Shown here piece after piece: positions 16,591-23,908 of a DNA stretch of 28,783 bases. Positions within the stretch are counted from its first letter, which is position 1. Every line of letters starts with the position of its first letter. The DNA comes from CAZJJZ01 sp964546505 (GTDB lineage Bacteria; Patescibacteriota; Gracilibacteria; UBA1369). The notes under the pieces are model-generated. The model did not search any database and had not been told where the DNA came from. It was given only the letters and a program-made list of their open reading frames with translations. The stretch covers positions 1 through 28,783 of the forward strand of contig CAZJJZ010000018.1 in assembly GCA_964546505.1 (NCBI GenBank). The letters run 5' to 3'. The position numbers and the translations under genes were made by a program.

Positions 16591-17283
16591 ATGAATTTAG
16601 AAACACAAAATTTGGAGAATTTACGGACGCCTAACCAGGTGGCGGCGGTGTTTGTACGCGAGCGTTTGGCAATGATTCCCTTTAATCGGAAAGGGTTGCA
16701 TTTGGCATCAACCAATTATCGGTCTACTGAGACCCCAATCAATGATAAGGAATATGAAATGCTGCTGAGAACTATTCCTGAAGGAGTGCGGGTGGATATT
16801 TTGCCACCTGAGAATGACGGAGAGGAAAATCAGAGTTATTTGCTACATCCCAATAATATGCCGAGTAACTTTGCAGATTTCTATCCCGAGAAATTAATTG
16901 TTACGCTGGCCGCGATACCATTTGATACTTTGGGAAGATTGATTTCAGAGTTGCAAGACGAAGAAAAAGCGGCTTTTTTGGAAAATGGCAGATTGGTGAA
17001 TATTTGGAAAACAAGACCAGTATATAAAAATCTGACATTGGGATTTGGCGATGTACCAGGTTATTTTTATGATTTGCTGCCTGAAAAGTTGAAGCAGGAT
17101 GTGGAACAAGGAGGTTGTTCATTTGAGGTGAAATATCCGGCACCGACTGCTTTGAACGGAGATATCGGGTTGTATTTGGATCAACAACAGACCAATAAAC
17201 AATGGCTATATACCCAACAGGTGAAAGCACTGCAAAATTTGCAAGAGATGCTGGAGAAGGCTTGGAAGATGGATAGACGGTAG
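16591..17283 (+). CDS. Kinase-companion family protein (230 aa), copy 4
   Basis: Closest relative of the 229-residue protein at 2056: shared NLENLRTP start, SYLL-x-P near 82, (F/I)PFD-x-(L/I)GRLI (about 109-118), the signature VPGYFYDLLPEKLKQDV 155-171 followed by QGGCSF, and a C-terminal helix with KALQNLQEMLEKA. The family motif is nearly unchanged between copies, implying functional constraint. It begins 2 bases after the kinase-like gene, consistent with translational coupling and a one-to-one complex. No signal peptide, membrane segment or known catalytic motif was seen. The gene ends 28 bases from the convergent gene at 17312, with no visible terminator between. Confidence 0.87.
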   Translation: MNLETQNLENLRTPNQVAAVFVRERLAMIPFNRKGLHLASTNYRSTETPINDKEYEMLLRTIPEGVRVDILPPENDGEENQSYLLHPNNMPSNFADFYPEKLIVTLAAIPFDTLGRLISELQDEEKAAFLENGRLVNIWKTRPVYKNLTLGFGDVPGYFYDLLPEKLKQDVEQGGCSFEVKYPAPTALNGDIGLYLDQQQTNKQWLYTQQVKALQNLQEMLEKAWKMDRR

Positions 17284-17311
17284 TTAGGTTGGGGAGATAA
17301 AAGTTGAGGAG

Positions 17312-17683
17312 CTAATCTTGGATATCCAGTACTACCGGAGGGATTTCAATTTGACTATCTCTGGGATTTTCAATGCGAAAAGGTGGTATTTTAGTATGAT
17401 CTAAGCCAAAAGCCTGGGAAACGCCAGGATCATTTTGCCAGCTGCAAAATTGTCGGTAAGGGACAGTTGCCACACGTGACTTGCTTGGATCATGGTCAAT
17501 TTCCAGAATGAGACAAATTCTCTGATTGACCGAATCAACGTTATAAATTTGCCAGCCTGGTTCCAGTCTCTGTGGGTTTTGGCGCAAAACCAGAAAAGTA
17601 CGAGCACGAAATTTTTCGATCAGGGCTATGCACTTGGCTAGATTGGGGTTTTCAGGAAAATTCTCTGATGGACGTTGTAACAT
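17312..17683 (-). CDS. Hypothetical protein (about 123 aa)
   Basis: Function not recognised. ATG 17683 (MLQRPSENF) is chosen over the upstream GTG at 17716 because an extended -10 at 17721-17729 would place the transcription start at or downstream of that GTG. The product looks like a small alpha/beta soluble protein with a central beta-rich part (about 30-75), a Pro-rich C-terminal third and no membrane segment. It is convergent with the companion gene at 16591 and lies downstream of the large coiled-coil gene on the same strand, but with its own promoter. Confidence 0.65.
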   Translation of the reverse strand: MLQRPSENFPENPNLAKCIALIEKFRARTFLVLRQNPQRLEPGWQIYNVDSVNQRICLILEIDHDPSKSRVATVPYRQFCSWQNDPGVSQAFGLDHTKIPPFRIENPRDSQIEIPPVVLDIQD

Positions 17684-17720
17684 ATCAATCGCAGTTATGT
17701 TAATGAAAAGAATCACAAAG

Positions 17721-17729
17721 ATTATATCA
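17721..17729 (-). promoter_or_regulatory. Extended -10 promoter for the 123-aa gene
   Basis: On the minus strand this reads TGATATAAT, a perfect extended -10, 37 bases ahead of the chosen ATG. It sits in the 70-base gap behind the stop of the upstream coiled-coil gene. Confidence 0.55.
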
Positions 17730-17754
17730 CGCGATGTGAGATAGAGCGTATTTT

Positions 17755-19539
17755 TTATGCTTGTGCCGCAGTACTAGAATACTTTTTTCTCATTGACGTT
17801 CTATAGTTCGCAAAAGCGAGATAGGCTTCATCAGAAACTTTCTCTGCCTGAGTTGCCAAAGGCTCAAGTAATTCTGCTTTTTTCTGAGCATCGGAAGCAT
17901 TGTATGAATCAACTGCTGTTTTAAGATTAGTAAAAGTTGCTACTGGAGCTGCTACCGCGAAAGCACCAGCCGAGGTAGCCAATAAGGAAATTCCTGTACC
18001 TGTCATATATGTCTGTTCTGCATCTTGCGATTTTTGAACTACTAGATTTCTCTGCTTGTCCAGTTGATTAAGTAAATCTCTAGTAACTTTGCTTACTTCT
18101 TTTGACACGTCATAGAGACGTTTATATTCTGCTTTTTCTTCCGTTGTCATTCGAAGAGCAACTTCTTCCATTGGCAGAAGGTTTTTTTCTTGTTCATTTT
18201 TTGTAGGTTCAGTTAAACCCGCTGGTTTATTACTGTAGGTATTTAATGTAATTTGAGGTTTCCCTTCAACGAAGGCAACATTAACAGTAGTGGCATATTT
18301 GAAACGAAAATTGCCCCCCCTATAAAACTTTTCTGAATGATCGAATGATGTTTCGTAACTAATTGCCGACAGCATTTGTTTTTGTTCAGCCGACAGTACA
18401 TTTGCGTTAAGATAATCAGTGATGTTTTTTATCAATAATGCATCTGATTCTGAGCTTTGTGTAGTTACTCGGTTTTGCTCAACGTATTGTTTAAACTGAT
18501 TAATCGCGTCGTTAATTCTTGTTGGGACAGTAGCTTTAAGTTCGCTATACTGCTTTTCTAATTGCTGTAACTTAGCCACAGCAGCTGCAAAGTCTTTACT
18601 ATCTGGATCCGCCCCTGTTCCGTATAGTTTCTTATATTCTGCTGAGTTTTTGAATACTTTTCCATAGGGAGTTCCCTCAGCTTTCGTAAATGCTGCTAGA
18701 TAGGCTTCATTTCCTTGGCCTACTTTGTCTTCAGTTTCTAAAACTTGAGCAACCTGTACTGGAGAAGTGATTTGCTCAAGCTTTTGTCGGGCTTCTCTGT
18801 AAAGACTAGTAATTTGTAGGATGTTAGAGTCAGTAATTTGAGTCGATTTTTGATCTGCTATACTCTTAATTCTTTTATACTCTTGGAAATTTTGATCATT
18901 TTTTTGTTCATTTGTAAGTTCGCTTTCCAGAATTGTGCAAGAGGTTTTCTCCATCTGTAATTCAAGATTTTGTTTTGCTCCTTCTTTCCAACCAACTTGA
19001 CTGGATTGTTCAGCATTTCTGAAATTATAAATGCCATTTTTGCCTAGCAAATCACTAGTAGCAGACTTAACGCTATCGTCCGCAGGCGGTTGTAAGCTCT
19101 CTGGATTTTTTAATTTTGAAAGTAAACTATCAATTGCACTAGCAATTTTTGCTTTGATGGCGGCACCTTTATCAGCCAAGCCGAATAATGCTTCTGATGA
19201 AGAAGCTTTTTGCAATTCAATTACCCTCAAAACTGCATCTTTGCCATCAGTGATTGATTCTACTTCACAAACCTTTGCTAAAGACTCGCTGAGTAGGTTT
19301 TGTTCTTTTTTAATTTGCTCAATTTTGGCTCGCAAAGCTTTTTCTACTCTTGCTTTGGGCTCAAATTGGATTGAGAGTTGCATGCCCTTCAATTCTTTTT
19401 GGTAATCCTCAAAAAGATTTAAAAGTGTGACAGTTGCTTCACTGGGTTGATCGGGAATTCCCATACTTTCAACATCTGCAGCCATCTTGGTAATTCTTCT
19501 AACTTTTTGAATTTTATCTTGTAAATCAGCTGCATGTTT
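17755..19539 (-). CDS. Large coiled-coil protein with C-terminal hydrophobic segment (5' part lost in assembly gap)
   Basis: The frame is open without a stop from the assembly gap to 17755; an internal ATG at 19485 gives 576 residues, but the preceding codons (KHAADLQDKIQKVRRITK) look fully coding, so the gene continues into the gap. Numbered from that ATG, most of the protein is charged coiled-coil-like helix, with a beta-like segment around 375-425 (FRFKYATTVNVAF) and one hydrophobic Ala/Gly-rich stretch at about 496-520 that could be a membrane segment. This is followed by a short helical tail ending in SSTAAQA. The likely N-terminus lies at 19794 on the far side of the gap. Function unknown; the overall style is like the 903-residue protein at 3752. 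Confidence 0.75.
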   Translation of the reverse strand, partial: KHAADLQDKIQKVRRITKMAADVESMGIPDQPSEATVTLLNLFEDYQKELKGMQLSIQFEPKARVEKALRAKIEQIKKEQNLLSESLAKVCEVESITDGKDAVLRVIELQKASSSEALFGLADKGAAIKAKIASAIDSLLSKLKNPESLQPPADDSVKSATSDLLGKNGIYNFRNAEQSSQVGWKEGAKQNLELQMEKTSCTILESELTNEQKNDQNFQEYKRIKSIADQKSTQITDSNILQITSLYREARQKLEQITSPVQVAQVLETEDKVGQGNEAYLAAFTKAEGTPYGKVFKNSAEYKKLYGTGADPDSKDFAAAVAKLQQLEKQYSELKATVPTRINDAINQFKQYVEQNRVTTQSSESDALLIKNITDYLNANVLSAEQKQMLSAISYETSFDHSEKFYRGGNFRFKYATTVNVAFVEGKPQITLNTYSNKPAGLTEPTKNEQEKNLLPMEEVALRMTTEEKAEYKRLYDVSKEVSKVTRDLLNQLDKQRNLVVQKSQDAEQTYMTGTGISLLATSAGAFAVAAPVATFTNLKTAVDSYNASDAQKKAELLEPLATQAEKVSDEAYLAFANYRTSMRKKYSSTAAQA

Positions 19540-19676
19540 NNNNNNNNNNNNNNNNNNNNNNNNNNNNNNNNNNNNNNNNNNNNNNNNNNNNNNNNNNNNN
19601 NNNNNNNNNNNNNNNNNNNNNNNNNNNNNNNNNNNNNNNNNNNNNNNNNNNNNNNNNNNNNNNNNNNNNNNNNNNN
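19540..19676. other. Assembly gap (137 N)
   Basis: Undetermined bases inside the coiled-coil gene. The reading frames on both sides (ATG 19794 and ATG 19485, 309 bases apart) agree if the N count is exact, but the gap length may only be an estimate. Confidence 0.99.
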
Positions 19677-19794
19677 CCGCCTTTTGTTCTGGTGATAATT
19701 CAGTTTTTTTTTCTGTTTAGTCTGTTGGCTTTGCAGCAGGAGCATCTGCCGCATAAAAAATTTGGAGAATTGTTTTATTGATAATAATTGACAT
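19677..19794 (-). pseudogene. N-terminal fragment of the coiled-coil gene, with an in-frame TAA
   Basis: ATG 19794 opens a frame of 25 codons (MSIIINKTILQIFYAADAPA and on to KPTD), interrupted by TAA at 19717-19719. The same frame then continues with coding-like residues TEKKTELSPEQKA into the gap. A TATAAT lies 21 bases upstream, so this is probably the true start of the gene ending at 17755. The stop may be a genuine nonsense mutation, a base-call error at the gap edge, or evidence that the true start lies in the gap. Translation in another frame (MRQMLLL) is Gln/Lys-rich and less protein-like. Confidence 0.5.
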
Positions 19795-19815
19795 TTTTTT
19801 GAGTTAAATCCTTAT

Positions 19816-19821
19816 ATTATA
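19816..19821 (-). promoter_or_regulatory. -10 box for the gapped coiled-coil gene
   Basis: On the minus strand TATAAT lies 21 bases ahead of ATG 19794. The TG extension is replaced by GG, and a TTGACT further upstream is 22 bases away, longer than the usual spacer. Confidence 0.4.
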
Positions 19822-19869
19822 ACCTATTTTTTAAGATAATAAAAGTCAAAGATGTCGTTTTGAAATTTC

Positions 19870-20358
19870 CTACCCCACCAAGTCCCTAATCTCCTGGAAG
19901 AGATTGGCGGAGCGGCGGAAGTTGGCGGTAGCTTGGTCTATTTGGGTGTTGTTGAGAGATTTGCTGGTAGCTAGGATTTGGCGGCCGCGCTGGTAATACT
20001 GGTCTGCTTGTTGGAATTTTTGTTGTTGGAGGGGGTTGAGTTGTTGATAGCGCAGCGGAGTGCCGATTGGGGGGTGGATTTGGTTTTTGAGGCTGAAGGC
20101 CAAATAGGCATAGAGTTTGAGGTCTAAGTTGCGTTTGGCTTGTTCGATATGGGCTGAATCCCCAGATTTCAGAGACTCTTGGTAAAACTCGATGCCGCTA
20201 TTTTGATTGAATAGATCGTTTAAAATGCTGTCGAATTTAAGTTGTCCGCCGTGTTCGCCATTGGAAAGTAAGTATTTGCTGCGATTTTCGGCAATCCATT
20301 TACGGAGAACCTCCACTTGCTCCGCCGTTTCAGCTTGTAAGTCTGCGGGAATTTTCAT
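19870..20358 (-). CDS. Helical protein (162 aa), last gene of five-gene operon
   Basis: Function not recognised. Its ATG overlaps the TGA of the 181-residue gene upstream (ATGA), so the two are translationally coupled and may be two halves of one ancestral protein. The sequence is mostly helical; about 105-160 (QQKFQQADQYYQRGRQIL, then an NFRRSANLFQEI helix) looks like a TPR-type helix pair. No membrane segment is seen. It is last in the operon that includes the 101-residue paralogue and the tail-anchored protein. Confidence 0.7.
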   Translation of the reverse strand: MKIPADLQAETAEQVEVLRKWIAENRSKYLLSNGEHGGQLKFDSILNDLFNQNSGIEFYQESLKSGDSAHIEQAKRNLDLKLYAYLAFSLKNQIHPPIGTPLRYQQLNPLQQQKFQQADQYYQRGRQILATSKSLNNTQIDQATANFRRSANLFQEIRDLVG

Positions 20359-20900
20359 GTCAATTTGCTGAGAAGGAGTTGTAATTTGGTTAATTTAGAC
20401 AGATTTTCGAAAGGGTCGTCACCAAGGGGTTTTTCCAAATACTCGCGGATTTGGCTGTTGAGCTCTGTTTGAAAAGGTTTGAGGTGATTAAGATAATTGC
20501 TAATAGCTGTTCTGACTGGTTGGAATTTGGTTGCTTCTGGAGAAATTTGCGTTAATTCCTCAGTGTAACTTTGTAAGCGGAGGGCAATTTCCACTAAATT
20601 TGCCTGGGCGTTGATGGGTGGAAAATTATTTAATTGACGAAAGATTTCTTGAGCGCGGATAGCGTTGGCTTGGGTGTTTTGAAACTTTTCTTGTTGGTCT
20701 TTTAATTTGGCTGAAAGTTGGGGATTTTCTTGGATAGTCTGTTCCGCCGCTTGACGAGCTTGGTTTAGTTTTTGAAGGGTGGCGGATAAATCGAAATTGG
20801 CGATTTGTTCGGTAACTCCTGAGGATTTTTCAACATTGCCGGATTGGGTGTTTCCGGTATTGGCCAGCCATTTGAGTTGTATAAAATCTTTTGAAAACAT
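20355..20900 (-). CDS. Coiled-coil protein (181 aa)
   Basis: Function not recognised. Apart from a short variable N-terminus it is Gln/Leu/Lys-rich amphipathic helix, with likely coiled coil at about 36-85 and 95-175. It starts 8 bases after the 101-residue gene and overlaps the next gene by four bases. It is one of only two genes in the window ending in TGA, the other also at an overlap. Together with the 162-residue product it could stand in for the single larger helical protein found beside the other 101-103-residue paralogues. Confidence 0.7.
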   Translation of the reverse strand: MFSKDFIQLKWLANTGNTQSGNVEKSSGVTEQIANFDLSATLQKLNQARQAAEQTIQENPQLSAKLKDQQEKFQNTQANAIRAQEIFRQLNNFPPINAQANLVEIALRLQSYTEELTQISPEATKFQPVRTAISNYLNHLKPFQTELNSQIREYLEKPLGDDPFENLSKLTKLQLLLSKLT

Positions 20901-20908
20901 GGGGCGAG

Positions 20909-21214
20909 CTAAATTTTATTCATCACATTTTCTAAATTGGCAATTTCGACTTCTTGGGACTGGGCTTCGGCCTGACGCGCTGCTGTTTGCTTTTGACGTA
21001 ACTGATTGAAATGATGTTCTTTTTGAACGGAAGTAATGCCCATTTCAAATTCTTGGCAAGCAGCAGCTAGCATCTCCACTTCGTCCGTGAACATATTTTG
21101 ATAATTACGGCGCTGTTCTCCGCGGGAATGGCGAATTTGCTCTTGTTCCTGAGGCGGTAAGCCTTTGAAGTAGAGAGAATTCTGCAACAATCTTTCAAAA
21201 TCCACTTGATTCAT
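20909..21214 (-). CDS. Small helical paralogue family (101 aa), copy A
   Basis: One of three paralogues with the pattern F-x2-LL-x2-S-x2-F-x2-(L/M), then EQ-x2-I, then R-x2-Y-x2-(M/I)-(F/Y)-x-DE-x2-(M/L)L. Here this is FERLLQNSLYFKGL, EQEQIRHS and RRNYQNMFTDEVEML. The C-terminal half is a Gln/Glu-rich helix probably able to form a coiled coil. It sits between the tail-anchored protein (6 bases away) and the 181-residue coiled-coil gene (8 bases away). Function unknown; the constant placement beside a larger helical protein suggests a partner subunit. Confidence 0.8.
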   Translation of the reverse strand: MNQVDFERLLQNSLYFKGLPPQEQEQIRHSRGEQRRNYQNMFTDEVEMLAAACQEFEMGITSVQKEHHFNQLRQKQTAARQAEAQSQEVEIANLENVMNKI

Positions 21215-21220
21215 CGGGGA

Positions 21221-21487
21221 TTATTGGAAAAAGAGATAGAGCAAGGCAATAGCCGCCACAAGGCCTAAACTCAAAGCCAGGATGAGCAGAGGGTGTTTTC
21301 GGGGAGGTTGGGGGACAGGTTGGGGTAGTTTATTAAGCTCGGCCAAAACTTTTTCGGCGTCTTGGGCGCTGGCGGCGAGTTCTTGCTTCTCGGCATTTTC
21401 GCGATCGATGTTTTTTTCCAACCGATGATATTCATCAATTAATTGCTGTAATTCTAATGCTAATTGTTCTTTGGTTTTTGTTGCCAT
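21221..21487 (-). CDS. Tail-anchored coiled-coil membrane protein (88 aa)
   Basis: Layout is unambiguous: a charged coiled-coil helix (about 4-52), a short Pro-rich linker PQPVPQPPRKHP (55-66) and one very hydrophobic C-terminal helix (67-87) ending in YLFFQ. The positive RKH just before the helix favours a cytoplasmic N-terminus and a C-terminal anchor. It has no signal peptide and no known family was recognised. It lies in the five-gene operon directly upstream of the 101-residue protein, so it probably tethers this helical complex to the membrane (inference). Confidence 0.75.
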   Translation of the reverse strand: MATKTKEQLALELQQLIDEYHRLEKNIDRENAEKQELAASAQDAEKVLAELNKLPQPVPQPPRKHPLLILALSLGLVAAIALLYLFFQ

Positions 21488-21494
21488 TAATCAA

Positions 21495-22043
21495 TTAATT
21501 CAACTTGGTGATACTTGTGCTTCTTACCACAGTAACTCTTCTGCCAGCTGTCATGGTAACTTCAGCAATAGCCTTATATTTGGTACCATCTGGTTCAGTA
21601 ATTTGTACTGGGAAAGTGGTGTTTTGATCAATGCCATTCGCTTCAGCCATTCTTGCTGCTAAGGTTTTTAAACGATTGGTTAATGCTTCTAAACCTTTAC
21701 TCATATCTTTACTTTCTGCAGGAGTTTCGCTTTTGACAGTTTCGGTAGTTTTTTTATCAGATGCGGCTGCTACTGTTTCGGTTGAACCAGCGTCAGATTT
21801 TGAGTCATTATCAACACCTAATGCAGCAACAATTTCTTGTTGTGCTTTGTCTATATCTCCTGCTAATTTCGCTAATCTTGGATCTAAAGCTTTCTTTTGT
21901 AGTTTAATTCTTTGAGCAGCTTTTACTGTTTCTCGTGGATCAATTGCTACTTTGGGAAGCTCTTGTTTTTGCTTGGGTACTTCTGGTTCAAATCTTGGTG
22001 CATCTGGACTCGTCGCAAAAAATAATTGTGTAAGGTTTTTCAT
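21495..22043 (-). CDS. Hypothetical protein (182 aa), first gene of five-gene operon
   Basis: Function not recognised. An N-terminal charged helical region (about 30-75), a Ser/Thr/Glu-rich low-complexity linker (about 78-113), a helix with LTNRLKTLAARMAEANGI (about 121-138) and a C-terminal probable beta domain with FPVQITEPDGTKYKAIAEVT (144-163) and RRVTVVRSTSI. The ATG follows an extended -10 by 29 bases, making it the first gene of the unit; the tail-anchored gene begins 7 bases after its stop. No membrane segment is seen. Confidence 0.72.
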   Translation of the reverse strand: MKNLTQLFFATSPDAPRFEPEVPKQKQELPKVAIDPRETVKAAQRIKLQKKALDPRLAKLAGDIDKAQQEIVAALGVDNDSKSDAGSTETVAAASDKKTTETVKSETPAESKDMSKGLEALTNRLKTLAARMAEANGIDQNTTFPVQITEPDGTKYKAIAEVTMTAGRRVTVVRSTSITKLN

Positions 22044-22072
22044 TTTGTTTTTGGTTATAGAAAAATCTTACT

Positions 22073-22081
22073 ATTATATCA
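22073..22081 (-). promoter_or_regulatory. Extended -10 promoter of the five-gene operon
   Basis: The minus strand reads TGATATAAT, identical to the boxes at 17721 and 23821, 29 bases before ATG 22043. The region upstream has no -35-like hexamer. Confidence 0.6.
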
Positions 22082-22135
22082 CAAATTGGCCCATAAAAAA
22101 AGTTTGGGTAGATTTGGGCTTGGGGAAGCGAGGAG

Positions 22136-22447
22136 TTAGAGGTTTAATTGATTAAGGAGTTGGTCAGCTTGGGAATTATCGGTGGCGCGGGAGGTGTTTT
22201 CCGCGGATTGGATTTTTTGACTTTGTTCTTTTTGAAAGCTGAATTTATATTCCAAATGAATAACTTTTACTTCATTCTGATATTGCAGGTCAGAATCGGC
22301 CAAAAGGCGATTTTCGTCCTGGTAAATAGTGGTGTAATATTCGCGATCATGTTCATCTGCATTCAAAATCAGCTGCTGCTCGGCCAATTCCAGGTCGCGA
22401 AAGCTTTGAGATTGTTGCAAAAGTTGTTGATATTCGGCTAGTTGCAT
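22136..22447 (-). CDS. Small helical paralogue family (103 aa), copy B
   Basis: Second member of the 101-103-residue family: YQQLLQQSQSFRDLELAEQQLI, then REYYTTIYQDENRLL, matching copy A and the copy at 25030 at the same spacing. The second half is helical and Gln/Ser-rich, ending in QLLNQLNL. It starts 7 bases after the 447-residue gene, so it is the second gene of a two-gene unit with the promoter at 23821. Unlike copy A it is downstream of its larger helical neighbour. Function unknown. Confidence 0.8.
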   Translation of the reverse strand: MQLAEYQQLLQQSQSFRDLELAEQQLILNADEHDREYYTTIYQDENRLLADSDLQYQNEVKVIHLEYKFSFQKEQSQKIQSAENTSRATDNSQADQLLNQLNL

Positions 22448-22454
22448 ACGAAAT

Positions 22455-23798
22455 TTAGGAAGTGAAATGCCCTGAATGTGTTTTGAGCATTTGCTGGAGC
22501 GGCTTCAGTAGACTATTGGTAATTTGAAATTGTGGGAAAGCAGCTTCAAATTGTTTTTTATTGCTAAATAAATAGTCAAAATTTGTTTTGACAGTAGCGG
22601 CATCGACTGGATTTAAAAAAGCTCCAGTCTCATAATTATCAAAAATTGCTTCTGTAGCGTAAGCTATTTGAAAGTATTCTTTCAAACTCTCAATTTGGCG
22701 AATCTTGACAGCAAGTCGCTCCAGCTTATTCCTTTCCATTGGATTGGCCTGAGCGAGGGCGCTTTGAAGTAGCAGCAGAAGATTGGGAGAGTTTAGCAGT
22801 TTCTTTTCGTCAGTGATTTTAGAAAGCTCACTAACTTGCTTAGCCAAGAAGTCTTGTCCGGGCATAGTAATGCTTTCAGCAACTGGAAAACTGATTAGAT
22901 GTTCTTGAATAGTCGGTGATTTACTCATTAACTCTTGAATTCTAGTCAAATAATTTTGATAGAACCAATTTGCCTGATCAATGTTTTGTAATTTCTCTGC
23001 TTCTGATGCCGATTCCAGTTGTTGGCTGAGAAAAAGTTGATCATCAGGTTCCAGATTTAGTCCGGCGGACAGATGATCACGGAAAGTGTAAACTTGATTG
23101 CGCAAATTGATGTTTTTTAAGCGAATTTCACGCTGCGCACCATCTGAATTTTGGGTAATGTACAAAGTGGACTTGAGAGGTTCGGGAAAATTAGCAGGGT
23201 TAATGAGTCGATTGGCAAAGAGGCGATTCTGTTCCTTCTGCAGACTATCGAGCAGTAATTTGCAATTTACTTGCTTGAAATTTTTGATTTCATGACCAGT
23301 CAGTGCAACTTGGGAAAGACCGGTTAGTATTATTAATAATTCCTGCTCTGTGGGTTGTTTACCATTATTTAGAGATTCTTTGAGAGCTTCTATTCTAATA
23401 CTAGTTTCAGAAATTTTATTAAGTATTCGAGAGGCATTCTGTAATTCCTGCAGTTGTTGTAATTGTTGGATTAATTTGGATTTTTCTGAATCTGGCAAAT
23501 TGGGTGATAGTTGAAGACTTTTAATCTTATGTGAATACTTCAGAAAATCCTGGCTAGTCAGGCGACCAATTTCTAGATCTGAGAGAGCAAATAAGGTTTG
23601 TAATTCGGCTCTGAGAGTAGTGAAGTCGACTGTGGTAGCGTCGCGGTCTTTTTTGGCCACCTCGGCAGAATGGATTTTTACTAGAGCTGTTTTACCGGCT
23701 TCAAACTCAGGGTTGATTTTTCCCTTAACTGATTCCGGTGCCGCGGTTTGAGGTTTTTCTGGACCTTGATCACGTAAATGGTTTTCAGGTGAATTCAT
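22455..23798 (-). CDS. Large helical/coiled-coil protein (447 aa)
   Basis: Function not recognised. Start ATG 23798 (MNSPENHLRDQ) lies 22 bases after an extended -10; an upstream ATG at 23822 falls within the -10 region and is rejected. The protein is Gln/Leu-rich helix throughout, with coiled-coil-like stretches (for example KLIQQLQQLQELQ, about 107-119), a short beta-like segment around 210-240 (LYITQNSDGAQREIRLKNIN) and an N-terminal Pro/Glu/Lys-rich disordered stretch. No membrane segment is seen. It is divergently transcribed from the 373-residue helical gene, and both are followed by a 101-103-residue paralogue, suggesting two duplicated units. Confidence 0.77.
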   Translation of the reverse strand: MNSPENHLRDQGPEKPQTAAPESVKGKINPEFEAGKTALVKIHSAEVAKKDRDATTVDFTTLRAELQTLFALSDLEIGRLTSQDFLKYSHKIKSLQLSPNLPDSEKSKLIQQLQQLQELQNASRILNKISETSIRIEALKESLNNGKQPTEQELLIILTGLSQVALTGHEIKNFKQVNCKLLLDSLQKEQNRLFANRLINPANFPEPLKSTLYITQNSDGAQREIRLKNINLRNQVYTFRDHLSAGLNLEPDDQLFLSQQLESASEAEKLQNIDQANWFYQNYLTRIQELMSKSPTIQEHLISFPVAESITMPGQDFLAKQVSELSKITDEKKLLNSPNLLLLLQSALAQANPMERNKLERLAVKIRQIESLKEYFQIAYATEAIFDNYETGAFLNPVDAATVKTNFDYLFSNKKQFEAAFPQFQITNSLLKPLQQMLKTHSGHFTS

Positions 23799-23820
23799 TT
23801 TTTGTTTTGTTAATCCTCGC

Positions 23821-23829
23821 ATTATATCA
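23821..23829 (-). promoter_or_regulatory. Extended -10 promoter of the 447-aa/103-aa unit
   Basis: The minus strand reads TGATATAAT, 22 bases before ATG 23798, and TTGCTG lies 17 bases further upstream as a weak -35. It faces away from the plus-strand box at 23877, so a 110-base region (23799-23908) holds two divergent promoters. Confidence 0.6.
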
Positions 23830-23876
23830 TTTTATGAGGGTGGCAGCAAAAATTTGTGGTGTAGTAAGATGAATTG

Positions 23877-23885
23877 TGATATAAT
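23877..23885 (+). promoter_or_regulatory. Extended -10 promoter of the 373-aa/101-aa unit
   Basis: TGATATAAT, 23 bases ahead of ATG 23909, with no clear -35. It is the same nine bases as the divergent promoter box at 23821-23829. Confidence 0.6.
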
Positions 23886-23908
23886 AATGAGATTTAACGA
23901 ACAAAAAT

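Noticed and set aside
19419..19754. Minus-strand open frame running through the N gap (MRQMLLL...)
   Set aside because: It is open only because unknown bases contain no stop codons; its residues are low-complexity and it lies out of phase with the well-supported coiled-coil frame.
22085..22135. GCCCA ... TGGGC inverted repeat downstream of the 103-aa gene as a terminator
   Set aside because: The T-run lies in the loop instead of after the stem, and the arms are only five bases.
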